From positions 2,717,501 through 2,781,500 of the forward strand of contig NZ_CP019426.1 of assembly GCF_009834515.1 (NCBI RefSeq): a stretch of 64,000 bases of DNA, written 5' to 3'. The DNA is from Pseudomonas sp. R84 (GTDB taxonomy: Bacteria > Pseudomonadota > Gammaproteobacteria > Pseudomonadales > Pseudomonadaceae). The notes below the pieces were generated by a model. The model worked only from the letters and a program-made list of their open reading frames with translations. It did not search any database and was not told the origin of the DNA. The position numbers and the translations under genes are program-made. Every line of letters begins with the position of its first letter. The first letter of the stretch is position 1. Shown piece by piece: positions 36,472 through 46,109 of the stretch.

Positions 36472-37239
36472 TTAGAACGTATCTTTCCAGGCCCGCAGAG
36501 CCGCAAATACCTCGCTCGGCGCCCGGTTTTGAGCGCCTGCCCGTTCGTCCACTTTTTGTGTAACTAATGTTTCAGTGGTGCGCAAAAACGGGTTGGTGAG
36601 TTTTTCCAGGGCCAGGGTCGAAGGCAGGGTCATCACGCCGTTTTGCCGTTGCTGGGTGACTTTTTCCAGACGGGCGGCAATGTCCGGGTTGCCCGGCTCG
36701 ACGGCGGCGGCAAACTTCAGATTGCTCAGAGTGTATTCATGGGTGCAGTAGATCAGCGTATCTTCCGGTAACGCGGCGAGGCGGCTGAGCGAGTGGTGCA
36801 TTTGCTCCGGCGTGCCTTCGAACAAACGTCCGCAACCGGCAGCGAACAGCGTGTCGCCGCAGAACAGCAGACCGTGGTGGTAATAGGCAATGTGTCCCAG
36901 GGTGTGACCGGGCACCGCATAGACGTCGAAGTCCCAGCCGAGCACGCTGACTGTGTCGTTATCCTTGAGCGCCACATCGCGTCCCGGAATGTTTTCGCTG
37001 GCCGGCCCGTAGACCTTGGCGCCGGTCGCCGCTTTCAGGCGTTCGACGCCGCCGACGTGATCATGATGGTGGTGGGTGATCAGGATATCGCTCAACACCC
37101 AGCCCGGATGCGCTGCAAGCCACGCCTGAACCGGCGCGGCATCGCCCGGGTCGACCACAGCGCAGCGCTGGGTGCGGTGATCCTGTAACAACCAGATGTA
37201 GTTGTCGGTGAACGCGGGCAGGGCACTGATCTGTATCAT
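36472..37239 (-). CDS. gloB: Hydroxyacylglutathione hydrolase (glyoxalase II)
   Basis: 255 residues from ATG 37239 ([10 protein letters not shown]). Metallo-beta-lactamase fold with the two-metal motif [10 protein letters not shown] and the further ligands in AVPGHTLGH and GDTLF. It hydrolyses S-lactoylglutathione to lactate and glutathione, completing methylglyoxal removal. It is divergent from the methyltransferase gene, a neighbourhood conserved as gloB-yafS-rnhA-dnaQ in E. coli and here. Confidence 0.95.
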   Translation of the reverse strand: MIQISALPAFTDNYIWLLQDHRTQRCAVVDPGDAAPVQAWLAAHPGWVLSDILITHHHHDHVGGVERLKAATGAKVYGPASENIPGRDVALKDNDTVSVLGWDFDVYAVPGHTLGHIAYYHHGLLFCGDTLFAAGCGRLFEGTPEQMHHSLSRLAALPEDTLIYCTHEYTLSNLKFAAAVEPGNPDIAARLEKVTQQRQNGVMTLPSTLALEKLTNPFLRTTETLVTQKVDERAGAQNRAPSEVFAALRAWKDTF

Positions 37240-37305
37240 TGTCGGAATTCGCCAAGCGGGAAACATTGGCGCATCTTAGTAGTTCCTGGCGCTTTGGAGA
37301 ATGCG

Positions 37306-38064
37306 ATGAGTGATAAAGCGTTCGCACAGGCTGATCCTGACTGGCTGGCCTTGATCGGTGCAGCCCGTGAATGGCTGTCCGGCCCGCTCGGGCAATTTCT
37401 GCTCGATGAAGAGCGGCGCATGCTCGAAGACGAGTTGGGTCGGTTCTTTGGCGGTTATCTGGTGCATTACGGGCCGTCGGCCGAAACCCCGCCGGCGGCG
37501 CCGCAAGTGCAGCGTAATGTGCGCCTTGGCGCGCCGTTGCCCGGCGTCGAGATCGTCTGCGAAGAACAGGCCTGGCCGCTGAGCGAGCATGCTGCCGACG
37601 TGGTAGTGATGCAGCACGGTCTGGATTTCTGCCTGTCGCCCCATGGTTTGCTGCGTGAAGCGGCGAGCAGTGTGCGCCCCGGCGGGCATTTGCTGATCAT
37701 CGGCATCAACCCGTGGAGCACCTGGGGATTGCGCCATGTTTTCGCCCACGACGCCTTGCGCCAGGCACGCTGCATCTCGCCGTCGCGGGTTGCTGACTGG
37801 CTCAATCTGCTGGGCTTCGCGCTGGAGAAACGCCGCTTCGGGTGCTATCGTCCGCCGCTCGCGTCACCCAAGTGGCAGGCCCGTCTGGCCGGCTGGGAAC
37901 GCAAGGCCGGTGACTGGCAGTTGTCGGGCGGCGGCTTCTATTTACTGGTCGCGCGCAAGATCGTGGTTGGGTTGCGGCCGCTGCGTCAGGAGCGTCGCGA
38001 GCCGATGGGCAAGCTGATTCCGCTGCCCATGGCCAAGGTCAATCGCCGGCGCATCGAACCGTAA
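37306..38064 (+). CDS. YafS-like SAM-dependent methyltransferase
   Basis: 252 residues from ATG 37306 (MSDKAFAQAD), with GGAG upstream. The core shows a degenerate class I fold: VRLGAPLPGVEIVCEEQAWPL, then ADVVVMQHGLDF for the adenosine site, then SSVRPGGHLLIIGINPWSTW. The substrate is unknown. Position between gloB and rnhA matches E. coli yafS and P. aeruginosa PA1814. It is divergent from gloB with a 66-base gap. Confidence 0.85.
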   Translation: MSDKAFAQADPDWLALIGAAREWLSGPLGQFLLDEERRMLEDELGRFFGGYLVHYGPSAETPPAAPQVQRNVRLGAPLPGVEIVCEEQAWPLSEHAADVVVMQHGLDFCLSPHGLLREAASSVRPGGHLLIIGINPWSTWGLRHVFAHDALRQARCISPSRVADWLNLLGFALEKRRFGCYRPPLASPKWQARLAGWERKAGDWQLSGGGFYLLVARKIVVGLRPLRQERREPMGKLIPLPMAKVNRRRIEP

Positions 38065-38153
38065 ACCTTCTTTATTTGTGGTCGGGCTTGTCCCGGCCTC
38101 GGTCATTGTCGGTCCGTGATCGGCAAGACAGGCATTTTTCTGGATAGATTGGC

Positions 38154-38624
38154 ATGAGCGAAAGCGTTGAAAGCGTCGACACCGTAGAACTGTTCACTGA
38201 CGGCGCCTGCAAGGGCAATCCCGGCCCGGGCGGCTGGGGCGCCTTGCTGGTGTGCAAGGGCGTCGAAAAGGAACTGTGGGGCGGCGAAGCCAATACCACC
38301 AACAACCGCATGGAACTGCTCGGCGCGATTCGTGGCCTCGAAGCCTTGAAGCGTCCGTGTGAAGTGCTGTTGGTGACCGACTCGCAGTACGTGATGAAGG
38401 GCATCAACGAGTGGATGGCCAACTGGAAAAAGCGTGGCTGGAAAACCGCCGCGAAAGAACCGGTAAAGAACGCTGATCTGTGGAAAGAACTGGACGAGCA
38501 GGTCAACCGCCACAAGGTCACCTGGAAATGGGTGCGTGGGCATATTGGCCATCATGGTAACGAGCGGGCGGACCAGTTGGCTAATCGTGGGGTGGATGAG
38601 GTCCGCGGTTACAAGCAGAGCTGA
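38154..38624 (+). CDS. rnhA: Ribonuclease HI
   Basis: 156 residues. All four catalytic acids are present: Asp in [17 protein letters not shown], Glu in [13 protein letters not shown], Asp in [13 protein letters not shown], and Asp in NERADQLAN. It removes RNA from RNA-DNA hybrids. The start ATG 38154 lies 89 bases after the methyltransferase stop. The downstream gap to dnaQ (193 bases) contains a REPIN. Confidence 0.96.
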   Translation: MSESVESVDTVELFTDGACKGNPGPGGWGALLVCKGVEKELWGGEANTTNNRMELLGAIRGLEALKRPCEVLLVTDSQYVMKGINEWMANWKKRGWKTAAKEPVKNADLWKELDEQVNRHKVTWKWVRGHIGHHGNERADQLANRGVDEVRGYKQS

Positions 38625-38651
38625 TTTCGCCTCTGAACCGTGGTGCGGCCC

Positions 38652-38727
38652 TTCGCGAGCAAGCTCGCTCCCACACTGGGTCGTGTTCACAACACAAATC
38701 CATTGTGGGAGCGAGCTTGCTCGCGAA
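38652..38727. repeat. REPIN (CGCGAGCAAGCTCGCTCCCAC type)
   Basis: Arms 38652-38675 and 38704-38727 in inverted order, with about 28 bases between. Located in the rnhA-dnaQ gap. Confidence 0.85.
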
Positions 38728-38817
38728 TGGGACGCCACGGTCTGACTGAAACACCCCGCCGAGCGTGTTAACATCCGCGTTTTTTTGCAAGAACGACCCG
38801 TTGAGAGCTGAACACTG

Positions 38818-39576
38818 ATGGCCACCAGATCCGTTGTACTCGATACCGAAACCACCGGCATGCCGGTGACCGATGGTCACCGGATCATTGAAATCGGCTG
38901 TGTCGAACTGATCGGCCGACGCCTGACCGGCCGGCATTTTCACGTTTACCTGCAACCGGATCGCGAGAGTGATGAAGGCGCCATCGGCGTTCACGGCATC
39001 ACCAACGAATTCCTGGTCGGCAAGCCGCGTTTTGCCGAAGTCGCCGATGAGTTTTTCGAGTTCATCAAAGGCGCGCAGCTGATCATCCACAACGCGGCGT
39101 TCGACGTTGGCTTCATCAACAACGAATTCGCCTTGATGGGCCAGCAGGATCGCGCTGACATCACGCAGCACTGCTCGATCCTCGACACCCTGATGATGGC
39201 CCGGGAACGTCACCCGGGGCAGCGCAACAGCCTCGATGCCTTGTGCAAACGTTATGGCGTCGACAACTCCGGCCGTGAACTGCACGGCGCCTTGCTCGAC
39301 TCGGAGATTCTCGCCGACGTCTACCTGACCATGACCGGTGGCCAGACCAGTCTGTCGCTGGCGGGCAATGCGTCTGACGGCAATGGCACCGGCGATGGCG
39401 CGGACAACTCGGCGACCGAGATTCGTCGTTTGCCGGCGGATCGTCAGCCAGCGCGGATCATTCGTGCGACGGAAGATGAACTGGCGGCGCATCTGGCGCG
39501 GTTGGAAATTATTGCCAAGTCTGCCGGTGGCCCGGCGATGTGGACGCAAATCGCCGAGGCGGACGCTCAGGCTTGA
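38818..39576 (+). CDS. dnaQ: DNA polymerase III epsilon subunit (3'-5' exonuclease)
   Basis: 252 residues. ExoI motif VVLDTETTG supplies the first Asp and Glu; NAAFDVGFINNEF gives ExoII; the HGALLDSEILADVY stretch holds the ExoIII His and Asp. It proofreads during replication as part of the polymerase core; the C-terminal part would bind the alpha subunit. ATG 38818 starts the exonuclease domain directly. Order rnhA-dnaQ is as in E. coli, but both genes run in the same direction here. Confidence 0.96.
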   Translation: MATRSVVLDTETTGMPVTDGHRIIEIGCVELIGRRLTGRHFHVYLQPDRESDEGAIGVHGITNEFLVGKPRFAEVADEFFEFIKGAQLIIHNAAFDVGFINNEFALMGQQDRADITQHCSILDTLMMARERHPGQRNSLDALCKRYGVDNSGRELHGALLDSEILADVYLTMTGGQTSLSLAGNASDGNGTGDGADNSATEIRRLPADRQPARIIRATEDELAAHLARLEIIAKSAGGPAMWTQIAEADAQA

Positions 39577-39580
39577 AAAT

Positions 39581-39658
39581 CAAAAGATCGCAGCCTTCGG
39601 CAGCTCCTACATTGGAATGCGATCCTCTGTAGGAGCTGCCGAAGGCTGCGATCTTTTG
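39581..39658. repeat. REPIN (GATCGCAGCCTTCGGCAG type)
   Basis: Perfect inverted arms 39581-39611 and 39628-39658 with core GATCGCAGCCTTCGGCAGCT and a 16-base loop, just after the dnaQ stop. It probably also acts as an RNA stem ending the dnaQ message. Confidence 0.9.
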
Positions 39659-39765
39659 TTTTTGGCGGTATGAAGCCAAGTGGCCACCCTCGCCACATTC
39701 GCCGCAACCCTCTACCCTGAGTGCATTGGCAGACATTGAGCCGCCGCCTCAGGACACTGAGCCCC

Positions 39766-42021
39766 ATGTACAAAGATTTGAAGTTTCCGGTGTTGATCGT
39801 CCATCGCGACATCAAAGCCGACACGGTCGCCGGTGACCGTATCCGTGGCATCGCCCGGGAGTTGGAGCAGGAAGGTTTCAATATCGTTTCGGCTATCGAC
39901 TACACTGAAGGGCGGTTGGTGGCGTCGACCCACCACGGCCTCGCGTGCATGCTGATTGCCGCCGAGGACGCCAGCACCAATTCCCATCTGCTGCAGAACA
40001 TGGCCGAACTGATTGGTCTCGCGCGGGTGCGCGCACCGGATTTGCCAATCTTTGCCTTGGGCGAGCAAGTTACCCTGGAAAATGCCCCGGCCGATGCCAT
40101 GGCCGAGCTCAATCAACTGCGCGGCATTCTCTATCTGTTTGAAGACACCGTGCCGTTTCTGGCCCGGCAAGTGGCGCGGGCGGCGCGCAAGTATCTGGAC
40201 GGCTTGCTGCCGCCGTTTTTCAAAGCGTTGGTGCAGCACACCGCCGATTCCAATTATTCCTGGCACACCCCCGGCCATGGTGGTGGCGTGGCGTATCACA
40301 AGAGTCCGGTGGGGCAGGCGTTTCACCAGTTTTTTGGCGAAAACACCTTGCGTTCGGACTTGTCGGTGTCGGTGCCGGAGCTTGGCTCGCTGCTCGATCA
40401 CACCGGGCCGCTCGCCGAAGCCGAAGAGCGTGCGGCGCGCAATTTCGGCGCCGATCACACCTTTTTCGTGATAAATGGCACCTCGACCGCCAACAAGATT
40501 GTCTGGCATTCGATGGTTGGCCGCGATGATCTGGTGTTGGTCGATCGCAACTGCCACAAGTCGGTGTTGCACGCGATCATCATGACCGGCGCGATTCCGT
40601 TGTACCTGTGCCCGGAGCGTAATGAACTGGGAATTATCGGCCCGATCCCACTGAGCGAATTCAGCCGCGAATCGATTCAGGCGAAGATCGATGCCAGCCC
40701 GCTGACCAAGGACCGTGCGCCGAAAGTCAAACTCGCGGTGGTCACCAACTCGACCTACGACGGCCTCTGCTACAACGCCGAACTGATCAAGCAAAGCCTC
40801 GGCAACAGTGTCGAAGTACTGCATTTCGACGAAGCCTGGTACGCCTACGCGGCGTTTCACGAATTCTTCGCCGGGCGCTATGGTATGGCCACCTCGCGCA
40901 GCGCAGACAGCCCGCTGGTGTTCACCACCCATTCCACGCACAAATTGCTTGCCGCGTTTAGTCAGGCGTCGATGATTCATGTGCAGGACGGCGGCGCGCG
41001 GCAACTGGATCGCGATCGTTTCAATGAAGCGTTCATGATGCATATCTCGACGTCGCCGCAGTACAGCATCATTGCCTCGCTGGACGTTGCCTCGGCGATG
41101 ATGGAAGGCCCGGCCGGGCGTTCGCTGTTGCAGGAAACCTTCGATGAAGCGCTGAGCTTCCGCCGCGCGCTGGCCAATCTGCGCCAGCATATCGACGCTG
41201 ATGACTGGTGGTTTTCGATCTGGCAGCCGCCGGGTGTCGAGGGCATTGACCGCGTACAGACGGAGGACTGGCTGCTGCAACCGCAGGCCGACTGGCACGG
41301 TTTTGGTGAAGTCAGTGACGATTACGTCCTGCTCGATCCGATCAAGGTCACGCTGGTAATGCCGGGGCTGAACGCCGGCGGTGCACTGAGCGAGAAGGGC
41401 ATCCCGGCGGCGGTGGTCAGCAAGTTTCTGTGGGAGCGTGGCCTGGTTGTTGAAAAAACCGGTCTGTATTCATTTCTGGTGTTGTTCTCCATGGGCATCA
41501 CCAAGGGCAAATGGAGCACGCTGCTCACCGAGTTGCTGGAATTCAAACGCAGTTACGATGCCAACGTGCGTCTGGAAACCTGCCTGCCGTGCGTGGCACA
41601 AGAAGACACCGCGCGTTATCGCGGCATGGGCCTGCGCGATTTGTGTGATCAACTGCACGCCTGCTATCGCAGCAACGCCACGGCCAAACACCTTAAACGC
41701 ATGTACACCGTGCTACCGGAAATTGCTATGAAACCGGCTCATGCCTACGATCATCTGGTACGTGGTGAAGTCGAAGCGGTGCCCATCGATGAGCTCGAAG
41801 GACGCATTGCCGCAGTGATGCTGGTGCCGTATCCGCCGGGGATTCCGCTGATCATGCCCGGCGAACGCTTTACCGAATCGACGCGCTCGATCATTGATTA
41901 CCTGAAATTTGCTCGCACGTTCGATAGCAGCTTCCCCGGTTTTGTCGTGGATGTGCATGGATTGCAGCACGAAGACGAAGGCAATGGACGGCAATACACC
42001 GTCGATTGCGTCAAGGAATGA
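39766..42021 (+). CDS. ldcA: PLP-dependent lysine/arginine/ornithine decarboxylase (LdcA-like)
   Basis: 751 residues from ATG 39766 (MYKDLKFPVL). Group III basic amino-acid decarboxylase: an N-terminal response-regulator-like wing domain, then the PLP domain with TPGHGGGVAYHKSPVG, LVDRNCHKSVLHA, and the Schiff-base lysine at about 393 in STHKLLAAFS. The C-terminal domain completes the active site. P. aeruginosa LdcA (PA1818) has the same length and start and decarboxylates lysine to cadaverine; the neighbours rnhA and dnaQ are also near it there. Substrate preference is inferred from that similarity. It lies 14 bases before a GNAT gene. Confidence 0.9.
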   Translation: MYKDLKFPVLIVHRDIKADTVAGDRIRGIARELEQEGFNIVSAIDYTEGRLVASTHHGLACMLIAAEDASTNSHLLQNMAELIGLARVRAPDLPIFALGEQVTLENAPADAMAELNQLRGILYLFEDTVPFLARQVARAARKYLDGLLPPFFKALVQHTADSNYSWHTPGHGGGVAYHKSPVGQAFHQFFGENTLRSDLSVSVPELGSLLDHTGPLAEAEERAARNFGADHTFFVINGTSTANKIVWHSMVGRDDLVLVDRNCHKSVLHAIIMTGAIPLYLCPERNELGIIGPIPLSEFSRESIQAKIDASPLTKDRAPKVKLAVVTNSTYDGLCYNAELIKQSLGNSVEVLHFDEAWYAYAAFHEFFAGRYGMATSRSADSPLVFTTHSTHKLLAAFSQASMIHVQDGGARQLDRDRFNEAFMMHISTSPQYSIIASLDVASAMMEGPAGRSLLQETFDEALSFRRALANLRQHIDADDWWFSIWQPPGVEGIDRVQTEDWLLQPQADWHGFGEVSDDYVLLDPIKVTLVMPGLNAGGALSEKGIPAAVVSKFLWERGLVVEKTGLYSFLVLFSMGITKGKWSTLLTELLEFKRSYDANVRLETCLPCVAQEDTARYRGMGLRDLCDQLHACYRSNATAKHLKRMYTVLPEIAMKPAHAYDHLVRGEVEAVPIDELEGRIAAVMLVPYPPGIPLIMPGERFTESTRSIIDYLKFARTFDSSFPGFVVDVHGLQHEDEGNGRQYTVDCVKE

Positions 42022-42035
42022 GGACATTTCCCAGT

Positions 42036-42650
42036 ATGCAACCGGTCATGAATCCGAAATACCCAGGGCTGTCGGTGCGTGTCGCCGATGAAGGCTTTGC
42101 GCCGTATATCTGGGGCAGCGACTTCAGTTTCGAAGTCGCCGCCTATGGCGCGGCCGTGATTGGCCAGCCGGTCGAGCAATGGCGGGTGACGCCGATCATC
42201 CCGTACCGCAAGTGTTACGGCATCGATCCGGAGGAGTTCAGCGCCTTTCACAACGCGCCGGACAGCGCGATTTTCATGGCCTATCTCGACGATGAGCCGG
42301 TTGGCCATCTGGTGATCAGCACCAACTGGAACGGCTTCGCGCATATCGACGAGCTGGCGGTGCACGCGCCGGCTCGTCGGCATGGTGTGGCCAAGGCGTT
42401 GCTCGATGTCGCGCAGTTCTGGAGCCGCAAGAAAAAGCTGCCGGGGATCATGCTCGAAACCCAGAACAACAACCTCGGCGCCTGTCGGTTGTATGAGCGC
42501 TGCGGCTACGTGATTGGTGGCGTGGACCAGTTGCGCTATCGCGGCATTGATCCGAACACCGCCGAAGTGGCGCTGTTCTGGTACCGATTGTTCGATAATC
42601 CACTGGAAAACCCGCTCAGTTCGACAGCATCGCCTCGGCTTGTTCCGTGA
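42036..42650 (+). CDS. GNAT-family N-acetyltransferase
   Basis: 204 residues from ATG 42036 (MQPVMNPKYPG), preceded by GAGGA; ATG 42018 and 42048 are alternatives. The acetyl-CoA site lies in VHAPARRHGVAKALLDVAQF, preceded by the core strand AHIDELAV and followed by MLETQNNNLGACRLYERCGY. The acceptor is unknown; the close spacing to the decarboxylase suggests an amine or amino acid, but this is inference. Its last 35 bases overlap the 3' end of the convergent LysR gene. Confidence 0.85.
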   Translation: MQPVMNPKYPGLSVRVADEGFAPYIWGSDFSFEVAAYGAAVIGQPVEQWRVTPIIPYRKCYGIDPEEFSAFHNAPDSAIFMAYLDDEPVGHLVISTNWNGFAHIDELAVHAPARRHGVAKALLDVAQFWSRKKKLPGIMLETQNNNLGACRLYERCGYVIGGVDQLRYRGIDPNTAEVALFWYRLFDNPLENPLSSTASPRLVP

Positions 42651-43509
42651 CGATGGCGAGCAGGGTCTGAATCGCCGCTGACGGCGCGGCGTGCTTGAAG
42701 GTCAGGGCGTACAGGCTGATCGGCACCGCTGGCGACAGCGGGCAGACATCCAGCCCGGCAGAGCGTGCGCCCAATGCAGTGAACGGGTCGACGATGGCCA
42801 GGCCTTCGCCGGCCTCGACCATGCTGCGCATCATCTGATGGGTTTGCACGCGGGTCTGGATGCTTGGCGCCGGGCGCAAGGCCTGCAGCTTGTTTTCCAG
42901 CGCCGGGCTCAGCGGGTCCTGACCTTCTAGGCCGACCATCGCCTGGCCAGCGAGATCCTGCAAAGAAATGTATTTCTGCTTCGGTTGCAACCAACCGTGG
43001 GGCGCGAGCAATTGCAGCTTGCCCTGGGCCAGTGGCCGGCAATCAATGTCGGGGTGTTCGGGATCGTGCAGGCTCAAGCCCAGATCGCTCTCGCGCAGCA
43101 ACAGGCTGCGGACGATGTCGCGGGTCGGCGCGCTGAGCAGGCTGCACGGTGCGTCGGGCAGACGTCGGCGCAGGGCGGCGAGACTTTGCGGGAGTAACTG
43201 TTGCGCCAGCGGCGGGGTGCCGATGATGCGCAGTGGCGGGGCGAGGTATTGCTTGAGGCTGCTGGCCAACCGTTGCACGGGTTCCAGAGCTTCATAAACG
43301 TGGGCGATTTCCACCTGCAACGCCCGTGCTTCGGGCGTCGATTGCAGGCGTCCGCGCACGCTGGCGAACAGCATGAACCCCAACTGACTCTCGGCTTCGC
43401 GCAAACGCTCTTCGACCTCGGCCACCGGCAACTGCAGCCATTCGGCGGCGGTGCCCAGGTGACCGGTCTGCAAGAGCGCCTGAATCACTTCGATATGACG
43501 TAAACGCAT
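42616..43509 (-). CDS. LysR-type transcriptional regulator
   Basis: 297 residues. The N-terminal helix-turn-helix begins MRLRHIEVIQALLQTGHLGT and continues AAEWLQLPVAEVEERLREAE; the rest is a periplasmic-binding-like effector domain with LRIIGTPPLAQQLLP. The recognition helix is unusual for LysR proteins: it has VAEVEERL where many have QPALSRQI. The gene is convergent with the GNAT gene and overlaps it by 35 bases; target genes are not evident. It may control the decarboxylase region. Confidence 0.85.
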   Translation of the reverse strand: MRLRHIEVIQALLQTGHLGTAAEWLQLPVAEVEERLREAESQLGFMLFASVRGRLQSTPEARALQVEIAHVYEALEPVQRLASSLKQYLAPPLRIIGTPPLAQQLLPQSLAALRRRLPDAPCSLLSAPTRDIVRSLLLRESDLGLSLHDPEHPDIDCRPLAQGKLQLLAPHGWLQPKQKYISLQDLAGQAMVGLEGQDPLSPALENKLQALRPAPSIQTRVQTHQMMRSMVEAGEGLAIVDPFTALGARSAGLDVCPLSPAVPISLYALTFKHAAPSAAIQTLLAIVTEQAEAMLSN

Positions 43510-43594
43510 GCGTGAAGTCCATGTTCAGCAGGTGGGGTCAGTGGCTGAATCCTACCCCAAGTCTGCGCATATGACTTCTGCTCATAACGGCCAG

Positions 43595-43825
43595 TTATGA
43601 AGCGATGGTTGGCTCGGGTTCGCGGATCAGGGTGATGCCGGACTGAACCAGTTCGAATGTCTGGTCATCGATCTTTTTAATGCGATCGCCAATGGCCAGT
43701 CGGTAAATCGGCTCCGAGCCAGTGAGACCGTCGTCCGACGGGGTGGATTCCTGGAACTCATGCACGGAATAAACGCGGCCTTCCGCATCTCTTGCATGGA
43801 ACTGACCGACGAGTACTGCTGCCAT
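43595..43825 (-). CDS. Small conserved hypothetical protein
   Basis: 76 residues from ATG 43825. Sequence is a compact beta-rich protein (FHARDAEGRVYSVHEFQ; IYRLAIGDRIKKIDDQTFEL; SGITLIREP) with no signal peptide or membrane helix. Small proteins of this kind are annotated as hypothetical in Pseudomonas. It sits alone between a LysR gene and the FMN reductase. Function unknown. Confidence 0.75.
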   Translation of the reverse strand: MAAVLVGQFHARDAEGRVYSVHEFQESTPSDDGLTGSEPIYRLAIGDRIKKIDDQTFELVQSGITLIREPEPTIAS

Positions 43826-44009
43826 CTGCTTAGAACCTCTGGAGATAAAACGCTTGATTTGCGGCTTGGTAGACCGCCATCAAGGCCTGTAAGTTTTCCT
43901 ACAGGAAAAAAATAATCAGCGCGCGGGAATTTCCCATTGTGTGCTGGTGGAATCGTCACCGGATCATCTATAACTACTGGCTCCTCCCACGGACCATCGA
44001 GAGTCTTCC

Positions 44010-44567
44010 ATGAGCAATGTCTACAACGTCGCTGTAGTGGTCGGTAGCCTGCGTAAAGCATCGATCAATCGCAAGGTCGCCCTGGCACTGGCGGAGCTGG
44101 CACCGGCGAACCTCAAACTTGAGATTGTCGAAATTGGCGATCTGCCACTTTACAACGAAGACATCGACGGTGATTCACCGCCGGCAGCCTACAGCACTTT
44201 CCGGGAAAAAGTGGGTTCATCCGACGCGGTGCTGTTTGTCACGCCCGAATACAACCGTTCGGTGCCGGCGCCGTTGAAAAACGCCATTGACGTCGGTTCG
44301 CGGCCTTATGGCAAAGCTGTCTGGAGTGGTAAGCCGGGCGCGGTGATCAGTGTATCGCCCGGCGCTATCGGTGGTTTCGGCGCGAACCAGCATCTGCGCC
44401 AGTCGTTCGTATTTCTCAATGTGCCGTGCATGCAGCAGCCAGAAGCGTACCTGGGCGGCGCGGGTTCGGCGTTTGATGAGGCGGGAAAATTGAGCGAATC
44501 GGTGAAACCTTTTCTGCAGAGTTTTATCAATGCGTACGGACAATTCGTAGAACAACACAAGAAGTAA
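44010..44567 (+). CDS. NADPH-dependent FMN reductase / quinone-chromate reductase family
   Basis: 185 residues, flavodoxin-like. The FMN phosphate loop is VVVGSLRKASINRK, and the isoalloxazine site is TPEYNRSVPAPLKNAID; SPGAIGGFGANQHLRQ follows. Relatives such as ChrR reduce quinones and chromate by two electrons to avoid semiquinone stress. The true substrate cannot be read from sequence. It stands alone, followed by a long REPIN before the ArsB-like gene. Confidence 0.88.
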   Translation: MSNVYNVAVVVGSLRKASINRKVALALAELAPANLKLEIVEIGDLPLYNEDIDGDSPPAAYSTFREKVGSSDAVLFVTPEYNRSVPAPLKNAIDVGSRPYGKAVWSGKPGAVISVSPGAIGGFGANQHLRQSFVFLNVPCMQQPEAYLGGAGSAFDEAGKLSESVKPFLQSFINAYGQFVEQHKK

Positions 44568-44583
44568 CCTGTACACGGAACAA

Positions 44584-44672
44584 TGTAGGAGTGAGCCTGC
44601 TCGCGATAGCGGTGTGTCAGTCGACCAATTGGTAACTGACAGTCCGCTATCGCGAGCAGGCTCACTCCTACA
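44584..44672. repeat. Long REPIN (GAGTGAGCCTGCTCGCGATAG type)
   Basis: Arms 44584-44612 and 44644-44672 are inverted, with an inner inverted GTCAGT/ACTGAC that extends the symmetry. This variant has GTGAGCCTGC where others have GCGAGCTTGC; a sister copy is at 46015. Confidence 0.85.
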
Positions 44673-44720
44673 GGTTTTGTGTTGGCTTCATAACCCCATT
44701 TCAATTTAAGGCTGTTGCGG

Positions 44721-46004
44721 ATGCTCGCTGCGTCACTGATTTTCCTGCTGACCATTACCCTTGTGATCTGGCAGCCCAAAGGCCTCGGCGTCGGCTGGAG
44801 TGCGACGCTTGGCGCGGTGCTGGCGCTGATCTTCGGCGTTGTGCACCTGAGCGATATCCCGCTGGTGTGGCAGATCATCTGGAATGCCACCGGCACCTTC
44901 GTCGCGCTGATCATCATCAGTCTGTTGCTCGACGAAGCCGGGTTCTTCAACTGGGCCGCGCTGCATGTGGCGCGCTGGGGACGCGGCAGTGGGCGCAAGC
45001 TTTTTGCCTTCATGGTGCTGCTCGGCGCGCTGGTGTCGGCGTTGTTTGCCAATGACGGCGCGGCGCTGATCCTCACCCCGATCGTGATTTCGATGTTGCT
45101 CGCGCTACGGTTTTCCCCGGCGGCGACGCTGGCCTTCGTCATGGGCGCGGGGTTTATCGCGGACACCGCGAGCCTGCCGCTGGTGGTGTCGAACCTGGTC
45201 AACATCGTTTCGGCGGACTTCTTTCACATCGGCTTCAACCGCTATGCAGCGGTGATGGTGCCGGTCAACTTCGTCAGCGTCGCGGCGACGCTGGGCATGC
45301 TGCTGTGGTTTTTCCGCCGCGACATTCCATCGACGTATGACCCTGAGCAACTTGAGCATCCAGAAACCGCGATCCATGACAAAGCCACGTTTTATACCGG
45401 CTGGGCGGTGTTGGTGATTCTGCTGATCGGTTGTTTTGCGCTGGAGCCGCTGGGCATTCCGATCAGTGCGATATCCGCCGTGTGCGCCGCACTGCTGTTG
45501 GGCATCGCCGCTCGCGGTCACAAGATTTCCACGCGCAAGGTGATGAAAGAAGCGCCGTGGCAGATCGTGATTTTCTCGCTCGGCATGTACCTGGTGGTGT
45601 ATGGCCTGCGCAACGCCGGACTGACCGGGTATCTGGCCGGTTGGCTGGATGTCTTCGCCGGTCATGGTGTTTGGGGCGCGGCCATGGGCACCGGGGTGCT
45701 GACGGCGTTGCTGTCGTCGATCATGAATAACTTGCCGACGGTGTTGATTGGCTTGTTGTCGATCGATGCCAGTCAGGCGAGCGGGGTGGTCAAGGAAGCG
45801 ATGATCTATGCCAACGTGATTGGCAGCGATCTGGGGCCGAAGATTACGCCGATTGGCAGTCTGGCCACGTTGTTGTGGCTGCATGTGCTGGAGCGCAAGG
45901 GGATTCACATTGGCTGGGGCTATTACTTCCGGGTCGGGATTGTGCTGACGGTGCCGGTGTTGTTGGTGACGTTGGCGGCTTTGGCTTTGCGGCTTTCCCT
46001 TTAG
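44721..46004 (+). CDS. ArsB-family arsenite/anion transporter
   Basis: 427 residues from ATG 44721. About eleven membrane helices; the conserved [13 protein letters not shown] (ArsB/NhaD-type Asn-Asp motif) and [13 protein letters not shown], characteristic of arsenite permeases, are intact, and the ending [20 protein letters not shown] is also typical. It would export arsenite using the proton gradient or with an ArsA ATPase. No arsR, arsC or arsH lies nearby, so arsenic resistance is inferred from the family only. Confidence 0.88.
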   Translation: MLAASLIFLLTITLVIWQPKGLGVGWSATLGAVLALIFGVVHLSDIPLVWQIIWNATGTFVALIIISLLLDEAGFFNWAALHVARWGRGSGRKLFAFMVLLGALVSALFANDGAALILTPIVISMLLALRFSPAATLAFVMGAGFIADTASLPLVVSNLVNIVSADFFHIGFNRYAAVMVPVNFVSVAATLGMLLWFFRRDIPSTYDPEQLEHPETAIHDKATFYTGWAVLVILLIGCFALEPLGIPISAISAVCAALLLGIAARGHKISTRKVMKEAPWQIVIFSLGMYLVVYGLRNAGLTGYLAGWLDVFAGHGVWGAAMGTGVLTALLSSIMNNLPTVLIGLLSIDASQASGVVKEAMIYANVIGSDLGPKITPIGSLATLLWLHVLERKGIHIGWGYYFRVGIVLTVPVLLVTLAALALRLSL

Positions 46005-46014
46005 ACCGAGGTGA

Positions 46015-46086
46015 CCCTATCGCGAGCAGGCTCACTCCTACAGGGGAACGCATTCCAATGTAGGAGTGAGCCTGCTCGCGATAGGG
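46015..46086. repeat. REPIN (GAGTGAGCCTGCTCGCGATAG type)
   Basis: Inverted arms 46015-46042 and 46059-46086 with a 16-base spacer, between the ArsB-like gene and the convergent DUF1853 gene. Confidence 0.85.
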
Positions 46087-46109
46087 CCTGTACAAACGCC
46101 ACAAAAACT

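Noticed and set aside
16639..46086. CRISPR array suggested by recurring palindromes
   Set aside because: Copies are far apart, occur as inverted pairs, and have no regular spacers; they are REP elements.
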